Source of the DNA: Myrica gale | Taxonomy: Eukaryota > Streptophyta > Magnoliopsida > Fagales > Myricaceae | Reading direction: 5' to 3' | Length of the DNA: 64,000 nt | NCBI GenBank assembly: GCA_963930655.1 | Contig: OZ005604.1 | Span: 2,676,001-2,740,000, forward strand | The notes under the pieces: model-generated | What the model saw: the letters and a program-made list of their open reading frames with translations, nothing else | What the model was told of the DNA's origin: nothing | The model's database searches: none | Shown here: in pieces, positions 48,501 to 60,208 of the stretch | Position numbering within the stretch: the stretch's first letter is position 1 | Layout: the number at the start of each line of letters is the position of its first letter | Translations under genes and position numbers: made by a program

Positions 48501-51251
48501 AGAACATTTGAAGGTGCCAAATGCAGCACTCTTATTCACCTTTAATTGCTTTTTGCAGATTTCTGGGACAGGCATAACTTTGAAGCTGTAGCCCAGATAC
48601 CCTAGAAGCATTAAGAAAAGAAACAATTAATATGAAACAATATGCAGGCTAAAAATATTATAAAATTTTAAGGAAAAGATACGAGAACATCTTTTCAATA
48701 CTATCAGAAGATAATCTGTCCTACAAGCGTATTTTCACAATTCTATTAGCCAAATTATATAAAATGTCAAATTCTTTTCATATAGGTGGTTCCATGAGTT
48801 GTCTGATCCCACATGTGTGAGAGAGGTTTTAGAGAATATAATTTTGGTAAATAAATCTCCGGCTCTTCCTATCAGTTTGATAATAGAACCATCGTACTCC
48901 TTTGTGGATCCCCGTGGTAGACATATGTTAATATAGCTATCTCTCTCTCTCACTGTGAGTATCAGTTTGTGCATGCCGTATATGGACAACTATACACAAT
49001 ATTCTTTTATGGTTAATATTCCTTTTATCCACCAAGGATATGGATTTGAATTATTTCTAGACTAAAGATACATATAACTTATTGGCAAGCCCAAGTGAAA
49101 GTTAAGTATCTAACATTAAACCAGCATGAGTATCATCCAATGGAACAACACTTTAAGAAAGCAAAAAAAGAGCAGAAGTGCAAACTGAAGTTCAAAATGC
49201 TCTCCATTGCCAATTCAAAAAGCTTAAACTGATAAGATTTTATCATACAAAAAATCAGCTGTTAAGGAGTACATAATGCTAAAGTGAATGAATACTGACC
49301 TTCTCTATCAGGGCCAGGAATAATTTCACTTCCACACTCGATAACGATAGTGTCTTCATTTTGGACAGCAGCCTCATTGACAAGTATTATGTGTGAACTG
49401 CACCAACAACCCCCCCCCCCCCCCCAGAAAAAAAGAGGAAAAATAGTGACATTTTTAAAATGAGACTTATGATTTCTGTTGAAGGAGCAAATGGATGTAA
49501 AGCTATTTGACAATCATCATTTCTAGGCCAGTCATGAATCCAGTCCACTGCCCACTCTATTTTGCAGAAGATTTAACTGATAGCACTGCTGAGAGATGTA
49601 TTAGTGAATATTTACATTCATGTTGAAGCAATTTTATGCAGTCATAATGTGCCTTTCACTATCTTAAAGGAACCAGGAGGAAGTTATTTTTAACTTTAAA
49701 GTGAAACCTGTAAAATATGAACTAACAATTTTTAGATTTTGAACAAGGCATTAACTTCAGCTATGAAAGAGAAGCAAGATTTGAACAGATGAATACTATT
49801 CCTTGAAGAGCAGAATACCTCACATTTCGCATCGTGGCAGAACATAGATCAGAATTTCGTATTATTTTGCACCACTCAAGCTTAGCAATGGATGAGACTG
49901 TGACCTCTGAGCATATTAGAACCTCATCCAACCTTATATCAATATCTGAATATCTTGAATCTAATGGAACTGCAACATGGAAGAAAAAAATGACCAATCT
50001 CCAAAATCATACAGCACAAGTGAAGAAGTTACAAATTCGATAGTCAGTGCAGTCCTGTCATTTGTTTTGGCTCTAGCAAGGGCACGTGATTCTTAGCCAA
50101 ACTGCTTATGCCTCTTGGTTACTAATCCCAATATCCACATAGACTAACAACCTAAAAGTCATAATACTGGGTAATTGTTGTCTCTAAATCACATATCATA
50201 CAAAGATTTAAGGAAAACAAGGGCCCCAAGGATGTGACTCATTATTCTTCCACAAGTCAAAATTAGGAGAAACTGATATCAGCTGTCAATGCAAACCAGG
50301 TTCAATGCACATAGTTGGATTGTTCTTTTCAACTTCCATTGGCTTGAATAGTCGAATTCATCTTCAAAGCTCAATGCACATAGTCATAGGAAGAGAGAAT
50401 TCTAGAAGGAAAATTATTCCTATGAAAGGTGCAGTTACGCAACTAGGTGGGTTTGTTGTGGAATAGAAGTATACCCAAAAGTGAGGGGAGAACAGGCATG
50501 CATGCATGCATTAGTGTTGAACCTATACACATTTCATCCAAGTAATACAAGCAACGGTGCAGGGAAACAATGTAATTACTAATTGCCCCTTACAGCTGAC
50601 ATAGGTTGAAAACGCAAAGCAGCTTTCCTTCGAATATAATTGCACCTATTTGACATGAACCCACTGAATTTTCTTTCAGCTAAATATATATAAATACAAT
50701 CAGGACGGAAGTGTCCGTGGCATTCAGCATACCAATAGTCAAAACCCATACGAAAATTGCATGCATTTCTGTCCAATCCACCAGAACAATAGAAAGCTAA
50801 TGAAAAGAGTTATTTTAAACAGAAAGCATGTAATTCTGAACGCCTCCTTTTGTCTATATATTCGACTAATGTGTGATTCCGTCTCGTTGTAGAGAACAGG
50901 AATGAAAAGGAAACACTCCCCTGCTGTCTACCACATTTGGGTTTCGAAAAGTAAAAGATGATCAGGTGCAAACTAGACCCCAACGTTTCGAAAACATTGA
51001 GAAAAGCATTCATTTTTGGGTGTTGATAAAAACATAAAATTTCTTTATTGAAGAGAAGGCCATTGTGAATGACTAGGCAATACTGGTTCTTTTTCTCTTC
51101 TTTCTTCGTTCAATTATACGCGAACAAACGAAGAACTTCGCGAAAAACACGTAAAGAGCCAAAAAAGAAATAAAGATAAAAGAGCAATACCAAGCTTGGC
51201 CCAGACTTCCTCCGAAAGCTTCGCGCCTGAGCTCTCTCCCACTTCCTTCAT
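42515..51251 (-). CDS. CHFR: CHFR-like E3 ubiquitin-protein ligase (FHA-RING)
   Basis: Fifteen exons: 51191-51251, 49819-49969, 49300-49397, 48540-48601, 48349-48440, 48000-48123, 47340-47426, 46633-46726, 46234-46341, 45738-45838, 45007-45072, 44831-44918, 44573-44633, 43428-43491, 42515-42646. All phases fit; 1389 nt, 462 aa. Start MKEVGESSG. A divergent FHA region follows (WCKIIRNSDLCSATMRN, IVIECGSEIIPGPDREG), then a C3HC4 RING (CCICLNIW, APCLHNFCNGCFSEWL, CPQC), a basic patch (NRPRKRARS), a cysteine-rich region (CHACGGMMPSR, LGCDRTFCSAYW, DFHPIC, NDCYDKLVSFLLYWFRI) and a C-terminal PBZ-like finger (CWYGYGC, HARKRNHVC). Human CHFR, a mitotic checkpoint ligase, has the same order but 664 aa. 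One intron (44634-44830) has a GC donor; the others are GT-AG. Nuclear location is inferred. Confidence 0.9.
44254..44369. repeat. 58-bp tandem duplication in a CHFR intron
   Basis: TCTGAAACAAAATTTTACAA starts at 44254 and 44312. The two 58-bp units are nearly identical. They lie in the intron between exons 43428-43491 and 44573-44633. Confidence 0.85.
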
Positions 51252-52558
51252 CACCGTTTGTCGAAGAATCAGATAGAAGATGAACACCAGGAAGCGTACA
51301 GAATATCAATAGAATACCTATTATATATCTGAAAAATTGTATGTGAATTGCCTTTTATCTTTAAAATAAAATAAAATAAAAATTGTACATTTAATCTTTG
51401 TTTGTTTCTCGGTTCTACTCTAATGGATTGGCAGTTGATCTTTTCTAAAATTTAGATCTTTATTAAGGAAAAACGCTCGTAATTAGTGTTTTGTTTTTGG
51501 AATTTAAATAAAATTTTCCTTCTTTTTCCTGGTTGGTGGTAGACCATAATCAAGAAGTTGTTTAGGAGCTAAAATTTTAGAAAATACTATCTCTTTTTAT
51601 TCAATTATTATTTTTCATCTAAATAAATATAAAAAATTTATTTAAATTATCTCAATTTAACTTTTTCATCTATTTCAACACTTCAATAATTTTAAGAATA
51701 AAACGCTGCCGTATCTCTCAAAAGTTCCGAAGAAAGTTGACAAAAGCCGAGATGGAACCCACAACGAAAGCAACGTCCGCCAATCGACAAGTTGAGACTT
51801 CCGGCGACGTCATCCGTTCTCGCTGCATCTCTCTTGTCTCCCATTCACAAAGCATACATCACAAGGCCTATTGCTCCGCACGTCTAGTAATGCTTCTTCC
51901 CCAACTTTTTTTTTATTAACATTGATGTACTCAATCTTCCTTCATGGTCTTTTTCTTTTTACGTTGTTGGGCAAAAGAAGCCAGAGAGAAAAATTGAAAG
52001 AAAGAAGCCCGTAATTCTGGCTCAGTGCTTGTAGCAGCTGCAATAGCCCACGATTCAACAGAAACCCACTATCTTATAGGGCCACAGTGATTTAATGCAA
52101 ACTCTACGAATCCCAATTGAGCCCATAAACCTGTGCAGAAAGTACTACAGCGAAAGGACACCGGGCCAATTTTTACGAACACATCCAGGACCAACCCTAA
52201 ACACAGGCCTTCCATGGTGATGGGCACCCATGTACCAAAAAAGGGCTGAGGTCGTTTGGGCTTCTGAACAGATCAGAAGTTCATGTTCACTATCTTGAGC
52301 AGCCTGATCCAAGATCCCCATGCACTGTATTTATAGCTGCACACAATAGTGGAGAAAGGGTAAAACAAGTGAGCTGCAATTTGGTAATTTTATGTGGACA
52401 AGCGTAATTAGGTTATAGATATAGACAGATAGAGTAGAGCTTGAGAAAATGCCTTAAATACTCGATGCTTATCAATTAAGCCATAGGGGTCAAAGATATT
52501 TTTATATTGGCTGGCTGTTCAACATGATGCTCTTCTCTCTTACCGCCCCTACATCTAG
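51252..52558. other. Intergenic; upstream region of CHFR-like gene
   Basis: On the minus strand ATATATAATA near 51319-51329 is a weak TATA candidate about 70 bp before the start codon. No other gene is recognised. Confidence 0.45.
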
Positions 52559-52843
52559 GTGGTGTTCGTGTTGGGAAAAATTGTTAATATTTATGTTGAA
52601 TAGTATTTTATAGGTGTTTGTGTAAAGTGTAGAGATATATGATTTAATGTAATTGTTTAATAAAAAAGTATTGAAATTATGTGAAAAAATATAGAGAGAA
52701 AATTTGTATTAAATAAAAAAGTAAAAAGTTGTTGGAAATTGTATTAAATGTATTGGTGTTTGTGTTTGAATTTTTAAGATGTTCGGTGGTAATTTTGTTA
52801 ATAGATTTGAATCCTAGAAAAAAGTTTAAAACAAACATAACCC
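52559..52843. mobile_element. MITE family A, copy 1
   Basis: Aligns over its length with the reverse complement of 62968-63275: both have TGAATAGTATTTTATNGGTG, GTTTAATAAAAAAGTATTG and ATATAGAGAGAAAATTT-type blocks in the same order. The left end is GGTGTTCGTGTTGGG and the right end is AAACAAACATAACCC. Non-coding. Confidence 0.75.
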
Positions 52844-54531
52844 TACACTCAAAAACCTCGTAAACAAAGCATGACCTCTCCTCTGATCCGACTTGTTTAA
52901 CTTATAGGTTCTTTATTAATTAGGACTTGGGAATTATGGTATCTGAGTGAACTATTGCCATCAAACTAAACTCCACCAATGCCAATGCACAATTGTGAAG
53001 AATGCATGGTGAGATTTCGATCTCCAGCCTAAATCCACAACAAAAACCTTCAAAAATTTTAATGTTTTCGGGACCATTTCATCAACCCCATACTATAATT
53101 TCCCATGTTGTGGAGTTCTTTGTGTTCCTAACTAACCCAATATTGTTTCTTTTCCCATCAACCAATAAAAAGTGGTCAACATGTTTGAACCAACTCAAAT
53201 TTTAGGATATTTATGTCTGCTGAGGTACTCTCTCTCTCTAAAAGATGTGTCATTTTAAGGGTGAAGCTTGCCATCCTTCTATGAAAGTTATAAATGTTCA
53301 AACCGAGTGAGTGGTGCGTTGTGGGCACCAATTCTACCATTAAATCCGACGGTTTCGAGAGTGCTCAAACCTTAGCTGGGATACGTCCATTGTTCTTGCT
53401 GGCATGCACGAGCAATTTAATCTCTCCCTCTCCCTCTCTCTCGCTCGTGTAGTTTTCTTTTCGCATAAATTTGGCTGTTGTTCTTTAAGCATTCACGCAG
53501 GGGTTCCTGTTAGCAATCTTGACTAATCTAGAACTACTGCAGCTAGCACACCCAAATCAACACGAGAGAAAGAAGGAGATCAGAAGGGCGACTTATGATC
53601 TTTGACAAACCCTAGCTAAGAGTAATGGCAGAGCACTCGAGAATTAGAAAAAAAGTGTATGAATTATCAGTGCAAAAGCAACCCCCCACAAACCAAAAGA
53701 AGAGGAATATGACAAAAGCTCCTAATTCGACTCCTATTTATATTAGCTACCCTACCATACTCTACTTCTCTCTTATTTCTGCTGCATGCATTAGGTTCAT
53801 GCCAACTAACAAATTAAACCAAATTCCTTATAATTTAATTGATTTCAGGCTCATAAAAAGATAATGATGTTCACTTTTCGAAGCTATGCCTTGGCCCTTA
53901 CCAACACCATCATTTGACAGACAATAAAATGGAAATTATCGGTTAAATATATAGATTGTGTCAAACCCATCTGCAACCGCCGATCGACCTAAAAGGACTG
54001 AGGGCACTGTGGGAGGTTCATTTCAATAATCAAAATTAAGTGTGGCTGACACGTTTTTGTTATTCTAAAAAATGTTGATAATACAATATTCAGGGACATT
54101 CAGTGGTGTCGACACATTGACACACAGTCTTTACACGCGACCTCTGTCAAGCCACCCATTGGACTCACATGCAGATCACCACGCAAATGTTGCGTGTCGT
54201 TTTGTTTTGTAGTCCTCTGCATAATAAAATGCAGTTAGTAGGAACATTGGAGAATCTTAATTAGAGGCCCCTAATTCGATCACCAACCTTGATTTTTGGG
54301 ATATATATATATATATATACAGGCAATAATTTACTTCAAAGTTTAAATCAATAATTTTTAGAGTCGTTGTTGGAAATAGCTAGCAAATTTCGCCTCAATT
54401 AGTTGACGTGGGGGATTTAACCGTTTGTGGATGCTTCTATGGGAGTATGCAATCTTAGATCTTAAAATTTTCACCTATTTAATTGGATATGATCTTCTAT
54501 TTAATATTTTAAAATGAATTCGGGTGTGTTT
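52844..54531. other. Intergenic
   Basis: No gene recognised. The open frame at 53625-53864 (+, 79 aa) is of low complexity at its start and matches nothing I know. CT-rich tract at 53424-53445 and TA run at 54300-54320. Confidence 0.5.
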
Positions 54532-54716
54532 GTTTTGTAAAATTTTAGTGTTGTTAAAATTTTAGGTATTGGGTTTAGTGAAAAAGTGAAGAGATATGTA
54601 ATTTTTTATATTTTGTAGTGAATAGTAGTGATTTGATGGGAGAGAGAGATTATATTATAATATTTTATTGTGTTAAAATTTTAGAGAAGGTAAAATTTTA
54701 ACAAGCAAACGCAGCC
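54532..54716. mobile_element. MITE family B, copy 1 (3-bp flank TTC)
   Basis: Left end GGGTGTGTTTGTTTTGTAAA, right end on the other strand GGCTGCGTTTGCTTGTTAAA. TTC flanks both sides (54529-54531, 54717-54719). It aligns with the reverse complement of 62426-62610. The 3-bp flank hints at a PIF/Harbinger-type origin, tentative. Confidence 0.65.
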
Positions 54717-55439
54717 TTCGTTACTTGTCCTCAACAGCAAAAATATTATTTCTTTTAATAGCAAAATATCAAGTAAAGATTATCCATATTCCCTTGCAGA
54801 TTATCCTCCCGGAAAATATCGAGCAGTCGGCAGACACAATAAAAAAAATTCCAACACTGCCAATAAAAAAAGAACACGTGTCCGCCGATTATTTTTCACT
54901 CGTCGCCACTCACCAAAAACATCTGCCACCCTGACCCTCTCCGCTTCTCCCGCATGTGAGACCGTTGTAAAAATTACACGTGTCTCAGCTGTCCGTTACG
55001 CCGGTTACACATACAACCTCGGGACTGGCCACGCAAAGGCGGTTCTGGTCAGTGGTCACACTGAATTTCCAATGGATGGCACACGGAGTACGTGGAATAA
55101 AATGAGCGCGTCTTATTTCAAGATAGCACACGTGTCAGCGCCGCAGAGACCCATTGAGAAATCTAAGGAAACTGTCCAAAATACGGGGTAAAAAAGTTTC
55201 TGACACTGGTCCCCTGCCCACTGGTTTTTTGAAAATCGGTGGATCGAAACTGAAAATCTTAACCCCGGCCTGTACTTAAACTAACCCAAATCGTTCGTCT
55301 GGTTAGGTTAAACATCAGAAACGGAACGCTCCATAAAAGGGGCTGAAAATTTTGCTGTATTGCAATTATATCCCTATACTTCAGCACTTTTGCATATGCA
55401 CTCACCTGTCCATAATTGTTGTGTTCTTGCTAGTTGCGG
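54717..55439. other. Intergenic with ACACGTGTC cluster
   Basis: No gene recognised. The region 54820-55330 has balanced GC content and promoter-like motifs; see the separate entry for 54874-55136. Confidence 0.5.
54874..55136. promoter_or_regulatory. Three perfect ACACGTGTC (G-box/ABRE) sites
   Basis: The 9-mer ACACGTGTC occurs at 54874-54882, 54976-54984 and 55128-55136, with a further TACGTGG near 55089. ACGTG cores are bound by plant bZIP factors, including ABA-response factors. The nearest recognised gene downstream is the serine-rich protein gene, whose ATG is 2.1 kb away, with a MITE between. The target is unknown. Confidence 0.5.
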
Positions 55440-55792
55440 TTAGGGGTGGGTAAAAAATTCGAAACCCGATGACTCAAATCGGCCCGACCCGTTTCCGATT
55501 CGATCGGGGCGGGTTCAAACAGGTTCGAGTTTGTGTGTTAAGAAAAACCGATTTTTCGGGTTCGGGTATAGTAACAAATTCGGCCTATAACCCGAACCCG
55601 ACCCAAAAATCGGATGCCCTCAAATGAGACCGGAGGGGACAAAAACCGTGACCCGACGACCTGAACAGGACCGACCCGTTTTCGCCCCGATTTTTTCTGG
55701 TTTATGCGGGTTCGGGTTCGGGTTTAGTAATGAAGAAACCCGAATTTTCGGATTCGGGGCAGCGCAAACCCGAACCCGGTTTGCCTACCCCT
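55440..55792. mobile_element. hAT-type MITE, 353 bp, 8-bp target duplication
   Basis: AGTTGCGG flanks both ends (55432-55439, 55793-55800). Ends are TTAGGGGTGGGTAAA and, on the other strand, AGGGGTAGGCAAACCGGGTT. The interior is built of CGGGTTCGGGTT and CCCGAACCCGA words on both strands. Elements with this composition are common in plants and are classed as hAT MITEs. Confidence 0.85.
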
Positions 55793-56012
55793 AGTTGCGG
55801 CTACCTGCCGACCTTTGTTTATTCTTTTTTAGGCACACGATCTTGCATTATATAGATGCTTTGTCTTTCAGCGCTATTATAATGGAAATTACATTATTGA
55901 TATACCATTTCGTTGGTTCACATTCAATGTAGCCAAAAAAAATGCACTACCATATTTACTTCTTGAATACTTGTGTCATATTTCAATGCATTCCCGGCTG
56001 AAGCTTTTATCA
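55793..56012. other. Intergenic
   Basis: Nothing recognised. Confidence 0.4.
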
Positions 56013-56360
56013 TATTTCAAGAAAAAATATATTTTTTACTTATTAATTATCAAAATTTTACATTTTGTATCATAAACTATCACATTTAAGATATTGTACC
56101 CACAAACTTTCTATACTTAACATATTGCACCCTATGTCTATTTGTCGGCTATTTAATTTTTTAAGGATATAATCGACATTTCGTGTAAAAGAAACAATAA
56201 ATAAATAAATTTTCGTCTAATTTGACAAAAAATAGATGAAAATGACAATGTATTAAAGATTGATAGTTTGTGGGTGTAATCTTTCAAACATGATAGTTTA
56301 TTGTATAAAATGCAAAATAAATTATAATTCATAGGTGAAAAAAATATTTTTTCCCAATTC
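56013..56360. mobile_element. Long-TIR MITE, second copy of the 32679 family
   Basis: It begins near CAAGAAAAAATATATTTTTT and ends near TAGGTGAAAAAAATATTTTT. The inverted halves share ATTGCACCC / GGGTGTAAT and ATAAACTATCA / TGATAGTTTAT words with the element at 32679-33078. Diverged, non-coding. Confidence 0.6.
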
Positions 56361-57090
56361 CTAAATTACCAATCCCACGCCCGAATAAAGAAATCTTCTT
56401 AAACACACAATGACAGCTACATATCGTAGGGTTATTTTCATAAGTTATAATTTAAAATTACAAGATACCATTTGTTGATTTTTTAAACTTATCAAGATTA
56501 AATTCCATAATTGATATTGTATTCCTTTTAGTTTATTTAGACTAATTAATTAAATCTGACACTATCCAATGAAGATGGATATTTTACGTTACTTAAATTT
56601 AATCACAGGTATTATTTTTATTGTGAGATTTGTATAGACTTCTAAGAATCATCGGTAACATATATCTACCGTATGAGAAAAAGGTTTGTAATATTTTTAT
56701 ATTTATGGGCATGTCTGGTTCACACTTAATTTAATTAATCATGTCATTATTATCTATTAATTACTCTTGGTAATAGTTGATAACATGACAACAAGAAGTG
56801 ATCTATATTGTGCCCATTATTATCAGCATAATTGAAAATATTGACTATATTAATATTGACCACATATTTAGTAACGGAAAAAACGTATGGAAGGAACAAA
56901 GTAAAAGACGGGCCACGGCCCAATTTGTAGGGGAAAATACAGATAACAAGATGTCGGCATACCCACAAATAAATAAGACAACAGTAGGGATATCATCGCA
57001 AAACCACAAAGATAAATATACTGAATGTAAATATCGCGATAACTCGAAGTTTCCACTCTTTCCTTTTTGACCTTTTCACCTTTCGCAACC
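56361..57090. other. Intergenic; upstream region of the serine-rich gene
   Basis: No gene recognised. Overlapping short frames at 56750-57128 on both strands are AT-rich and unsupported. Confidence 0.45.
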
Positions 57091-57091
57091 C

Positions 57092-57098
57092 TATAAAT
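57092..57098 (+). promoter_or_regulatory. TATA box of the serine-rich protein gene
   Basis: CTATAAATAC lies about 125 bp before the ATG at 57219, followed by a leader with CTCTCTCTAGATTCCCTCTC. A good match to plant TATA boxes. Confidence 0.65.
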
Positions 57099-57218
57099 AC
57101 ATAGCTCGAGTGAAGCCATGTTTGCCAAATCAGATAGCCAAACACGGCTTTTAAGGAAAGAAAATAGAAAAAAAAAATTCTTCTGCTCTCTCTAGATTCC
57201 CTCTCTACTGCAACAAAA

Positions 57219-57824
57219 ATGGCGGCAACTTCTAGAAGATCTTCAACCGGACCAGTCATGCGCTACTCGTCCTCCGGAAGAGTAGGCGGTTCTTACTCTC
57301 AGTCTCCGTCTTCCTCTTCCTTCAACTTCGCTTCCTCTACTTCGAGCTTCTCTTCCAGATCAAGCTCCTTCTTCAGCCGCTCCACCTCCCCGACGCGTGT
57401 CAACGTTTACGGAACATCTCCGCCTGCCCCGTCGGTTCGGTTCTCCCTCGACCGTTCCATCTCCCCGAACCGTTCCATCTCCGTCTCGCCCCGTGCCGGC
57501 AGTGGCGGCAGCAACCAGATCGTGAAGCGGCAAGGTCAGAGGAGGACCTGTATGTGCTCGCCTACCACCCACCCGGGCTCTTTCAGGTGCAGTCTACACA
57601 AGGGATTCGGCTCGCACTCAGCGACGCCGTACTCACCAAACAGGCTGAACGCGCGGCGGTCGGCGATGACGAACTCGCTGGTGAGGATCGGCGGAGTTGA
57701 AGGCGATTTGGTGAAGCGAGCGTTGTCGGCTTTGATTCGGCCCTCTTCGCACCAGCAGCGAAGGCGCGCTGATTTCCTGCCGAGGCCGAGCCGGCTCTCC
57801 GTCATGTCTAGAGCGGAGGAGTGA
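57219..57824 (+). CDS. Serine-rich plant protein with CMCSPTTHPGSFRC motif
   Basis: A single intronless exon of 201 aa starting MAATSRRSSTGPVMRYSSSG. Residues 1-100 are rich in Ser, Pro and Arg with no ordered domain. The conserved block RRTCMCSPTTHPGSFRCSLH lies near residues 108-127, then RRSAMTNSLVRIGGVEGDLVK and a basic tail ending SRAEE. This layout matches the plant 'serine-rich protein-like' family, short proteins of unknown function found throughout angiosperms. The CxC...C...H block could bind a metal, an inference only. No signal peptide or membrane segment is seen. The GC content is higher than the flanks, as expected for coding DNA, and a TATA box and leader lie directly upstream, which supports this start. 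Confidence 0.9.
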   Translation: MAATSRRSSTGPVMRYSSSGRVGGSYSQSPSSSSFNFASSTSSFSSRSSSFFSRSTSPTRVNVYGTSPPAPSVRFSLDRSISPNRSISVSPRAGSGGSNQIVKRQGQRRTCMCSPTTHPGSFRCSLHKGFGSHSATPYSPNRLNARRSAMTNSLVRIGGVEGDLVKRALSALIRPSSHQQRRRADFLPRPSRLSVMSRAEE

Positions 57825-59277
57825 CAAGACAAGGGTACCTGACCAATAGAACGCTCTGTTTGACCGCTCTCTGACGCCGACGTAGTCGTTGAGTCATCAG
57901 CTTTCAGATTCTCAGAAATGTCGGATTACGGCGAAATGGTTTGTGATCTGATCTGCTTGGAGAAGATGGCGATTCGAAACGGACTTGGATTTATTTTTTG
58001 TGTTATCCGGTGACCGATATTCGTAATAGCGTCTATTCCATTACCATATATACCTATCTGTACAGAATATATAAATTAAATATATGACAGGCAGCCATTG
58101 AAGGCTTCTCGATCATTTCCACCAAAACCACACTTGAAGTTACAAATTGAATTAGTTTAGAGGTTGGTTAAGAGAATCCAGTTAGAGTAATTGGTCATGG
58201 ATTGGATTTGGCATCATTCAGAGATTAGTTCATCCCGTACCTAGTCTTGCGTGGACTCTGGTTTTCCAGGGAGACCATTTCTTTTCGTCTTTTCTAGGTT
58301 GGGTTGTTTTGCGTTCTGCCGTTTGGTTGCCGTTCGGTCTGGGTTATGCCGTTTATGGCATTCGTAGTTCCACCTGGTATACTTTCCGTTCGAGGCCGTG
58401 TGCCCAGTTGGTCTGTCCGTTCACCTGCCGCATACTTGTACAGGTTTGGTTTCTCCGGGACGACTCGAGGTACTTATTTTTCCTTTTTCATTTCTTTTTT
58501 AATTATCTTATACGTTTTGATTTATCTGTAATTCTTTTTGGGTTTTTTCAGGACTCTTTTTGCTCTGTAGCAGTAAACGCAAATTGGGGCACGATTATAG
58601 GACAGGGACAGCTGGAGAACATTGGGATGGAGGATACTGACACGGACTCACTATGAACATTACTAATGAGAATTTTATATAAAGGGACAAGGACAACTGG
58701 ACCTCTTGGAGAGGAATCCTGGATATTATGATGAACGAAAGTAATGGGAATTGACGAGTAACTCAGAAGCTATTGAAGAATGTTGAAACTTCAGAAAGGG
58801 AAACTTGAAAAATCCAACTTTGATCTAAAATTTGAAGGTTAATTAAAACTGAAGTTAATGATGCGAATTGGTTGGTTGGTTGGGATTTAAGCCAGTGATT
58901 CTATCTTCACCTACCTTAAGGAAATAGGCAAGCTAGCAAATCTACCTTAAAGATATAGATCTATGTGCTAGCTGTTCCTGCCAAACTACAATTGAATCTG
59001 AACACATAGTTTCATGTTGTACTCTCATATAATAATATCTAATTAGAGAAATTAAGGCGATGATTGATGTTATCAATAAAATATGGTCTCAATAATTTAA
59101 AAGTTCAAGAATCTTATCTCTTAATAATGAAAATGAAAGTCTCCTCTTCTTCCCTATTATGTCGGGGTGATCGAAAATATTCTTCTTCTAATATAACCTA
59201 TTTTATTTCTTTAAATAATTATAATTGTCGTCACTTCATACATCAATAAAGTTATTATATTCATATTGTGTTAATTT
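57825..59277. other. Intergenic; 3' flank
   Basis: The first 300 bp are probably 3' UTR of the serine-rich gene. Frames at 58304-58656 (+) overlap one another and show no family resemblance. Confidence 0.45.
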
Positions 59278-59674
59278 TTAGGGAATTTAACAATTGAGTC
59301 ATTGAGTTTTGACCCTTTTAACAGTTTAGTCCTTGAATTTCAAATTCAAATTTAAAACCCTTAGGTTTCATACTTTTGACAATGAGGCACTTCCGTCAGT
59401 CTACCGTCTATATGTTTAACGGAACTATATGACACGTCAGCAATTTGAAGCGGTCGACTGCGACCGCTTCATGTAGAGGTCGACCGCTCATATTTTACAC
59501 ATATACCCGGTCGACCGCTATATGCTCCGTTAAGCATATGAACGATAGACTGACGGAAGAGACTCATTGTCAAAAGTATGAAACCTAAGAGCTTTAATTT
59601 TAAAATTTGAAATTTAAGAACTAAACTGTTAAAAGGGCCAAAACTCAATGACTAAATTGTCAATTTTCCTAATT
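59278..59674. mobile_element. Long-TIR MITE with GGTCGACCGC repeats in the centre
   Basis: The left arm TTAGGGAATTTAACAATTGA and the right arm (other strand) TTAGGAAAATTGACAATTTA extend for about 130 bp of inverted similarity (GTCATTGAGTTTTG, AAAGTATGAAACCTAAG). The centre has GCGGTCGACTGCGACCGC, AGGTCGACCGC and CGGTCGACCGC. Mutator-type by arm length. A related start is seen at 63924 to the window end. Confidence 0.7.
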
Positions 59675-60208
59675 AATCAAAATAAAGAACATCCTTATGT
59701 GTGGCTTGATTTATCACAGTTAAAAATATAAAATATAAAAAAAAAATTAGATTAAGAAAGAAAAAAGAGATACATAAGATTTAAGTCGTAAGCCACGATA
59801 TAAGTGGTGTGATGGGATTTCTGCCAACAATAACATCAACATTTGCAAGGACAAAAAGCTGTCCAGGAATCGTCTCTATCCAACCAAACGGGGCCCAATT
59901 ACCTTCCTTCTTCGTTACAGCAAAGAACTTCGGGAAGATAAGAGCAGATAAAGGATACGAAAGTGAAAGTTGTGGGTGGAGTAGCGGCTTTTTGAATGGT
60001 TTCTTTGAACTCTCTTTCGTCTTCCGACCATGTGTCAAACCAGAAAAGCCCACTTGCCACCCGACCAGAGGAAGATAAATGAGATATATATCCCAGGAAA
60101 AACATAATAAATTACGAAATATACACCTGGGAACTAATTTATGAAAGAAACATGAATAATAAGAGTCACACTTAGACTAAAACGCAGACAGAAAGTGATA
60201 CATATATA
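59675..60208. other. Intergenic
   Basis: Overlapping frames on both strands at 59781-60078 (about 90 aa each) are not recognised. The minus-strand version reads GNWAPFGWIETIPGQLFVLA, but I cannot name a family, and there is no start context or partner exon. Confidence 0.4.

Noticed and set aside
48478-48539. Longer CHFR exon 4 reading to a donor at 48477
   Set aside because: It would put the RING exon out of frame; the donor after QLK (GTGAAT at 48539) restores phase 0.
53400-53560. Possible microRNA precursor
   Set aside because: I looked for the common conserved plant miRNA sequences and for a long fold-back; neither is present.
57360-57832. Minus-strand frames across the serine-rich gene
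   Set aside because: Shadows; the plus strand carries the conserved CMCSPTTHPGSFRC block, TATA box and leader.
59781-60078. Pair of ~90-aa frames on opposite strands
   Set aside because: Considered as an organelle insert or gene remnant, but no family could be named and both strands are equally open.
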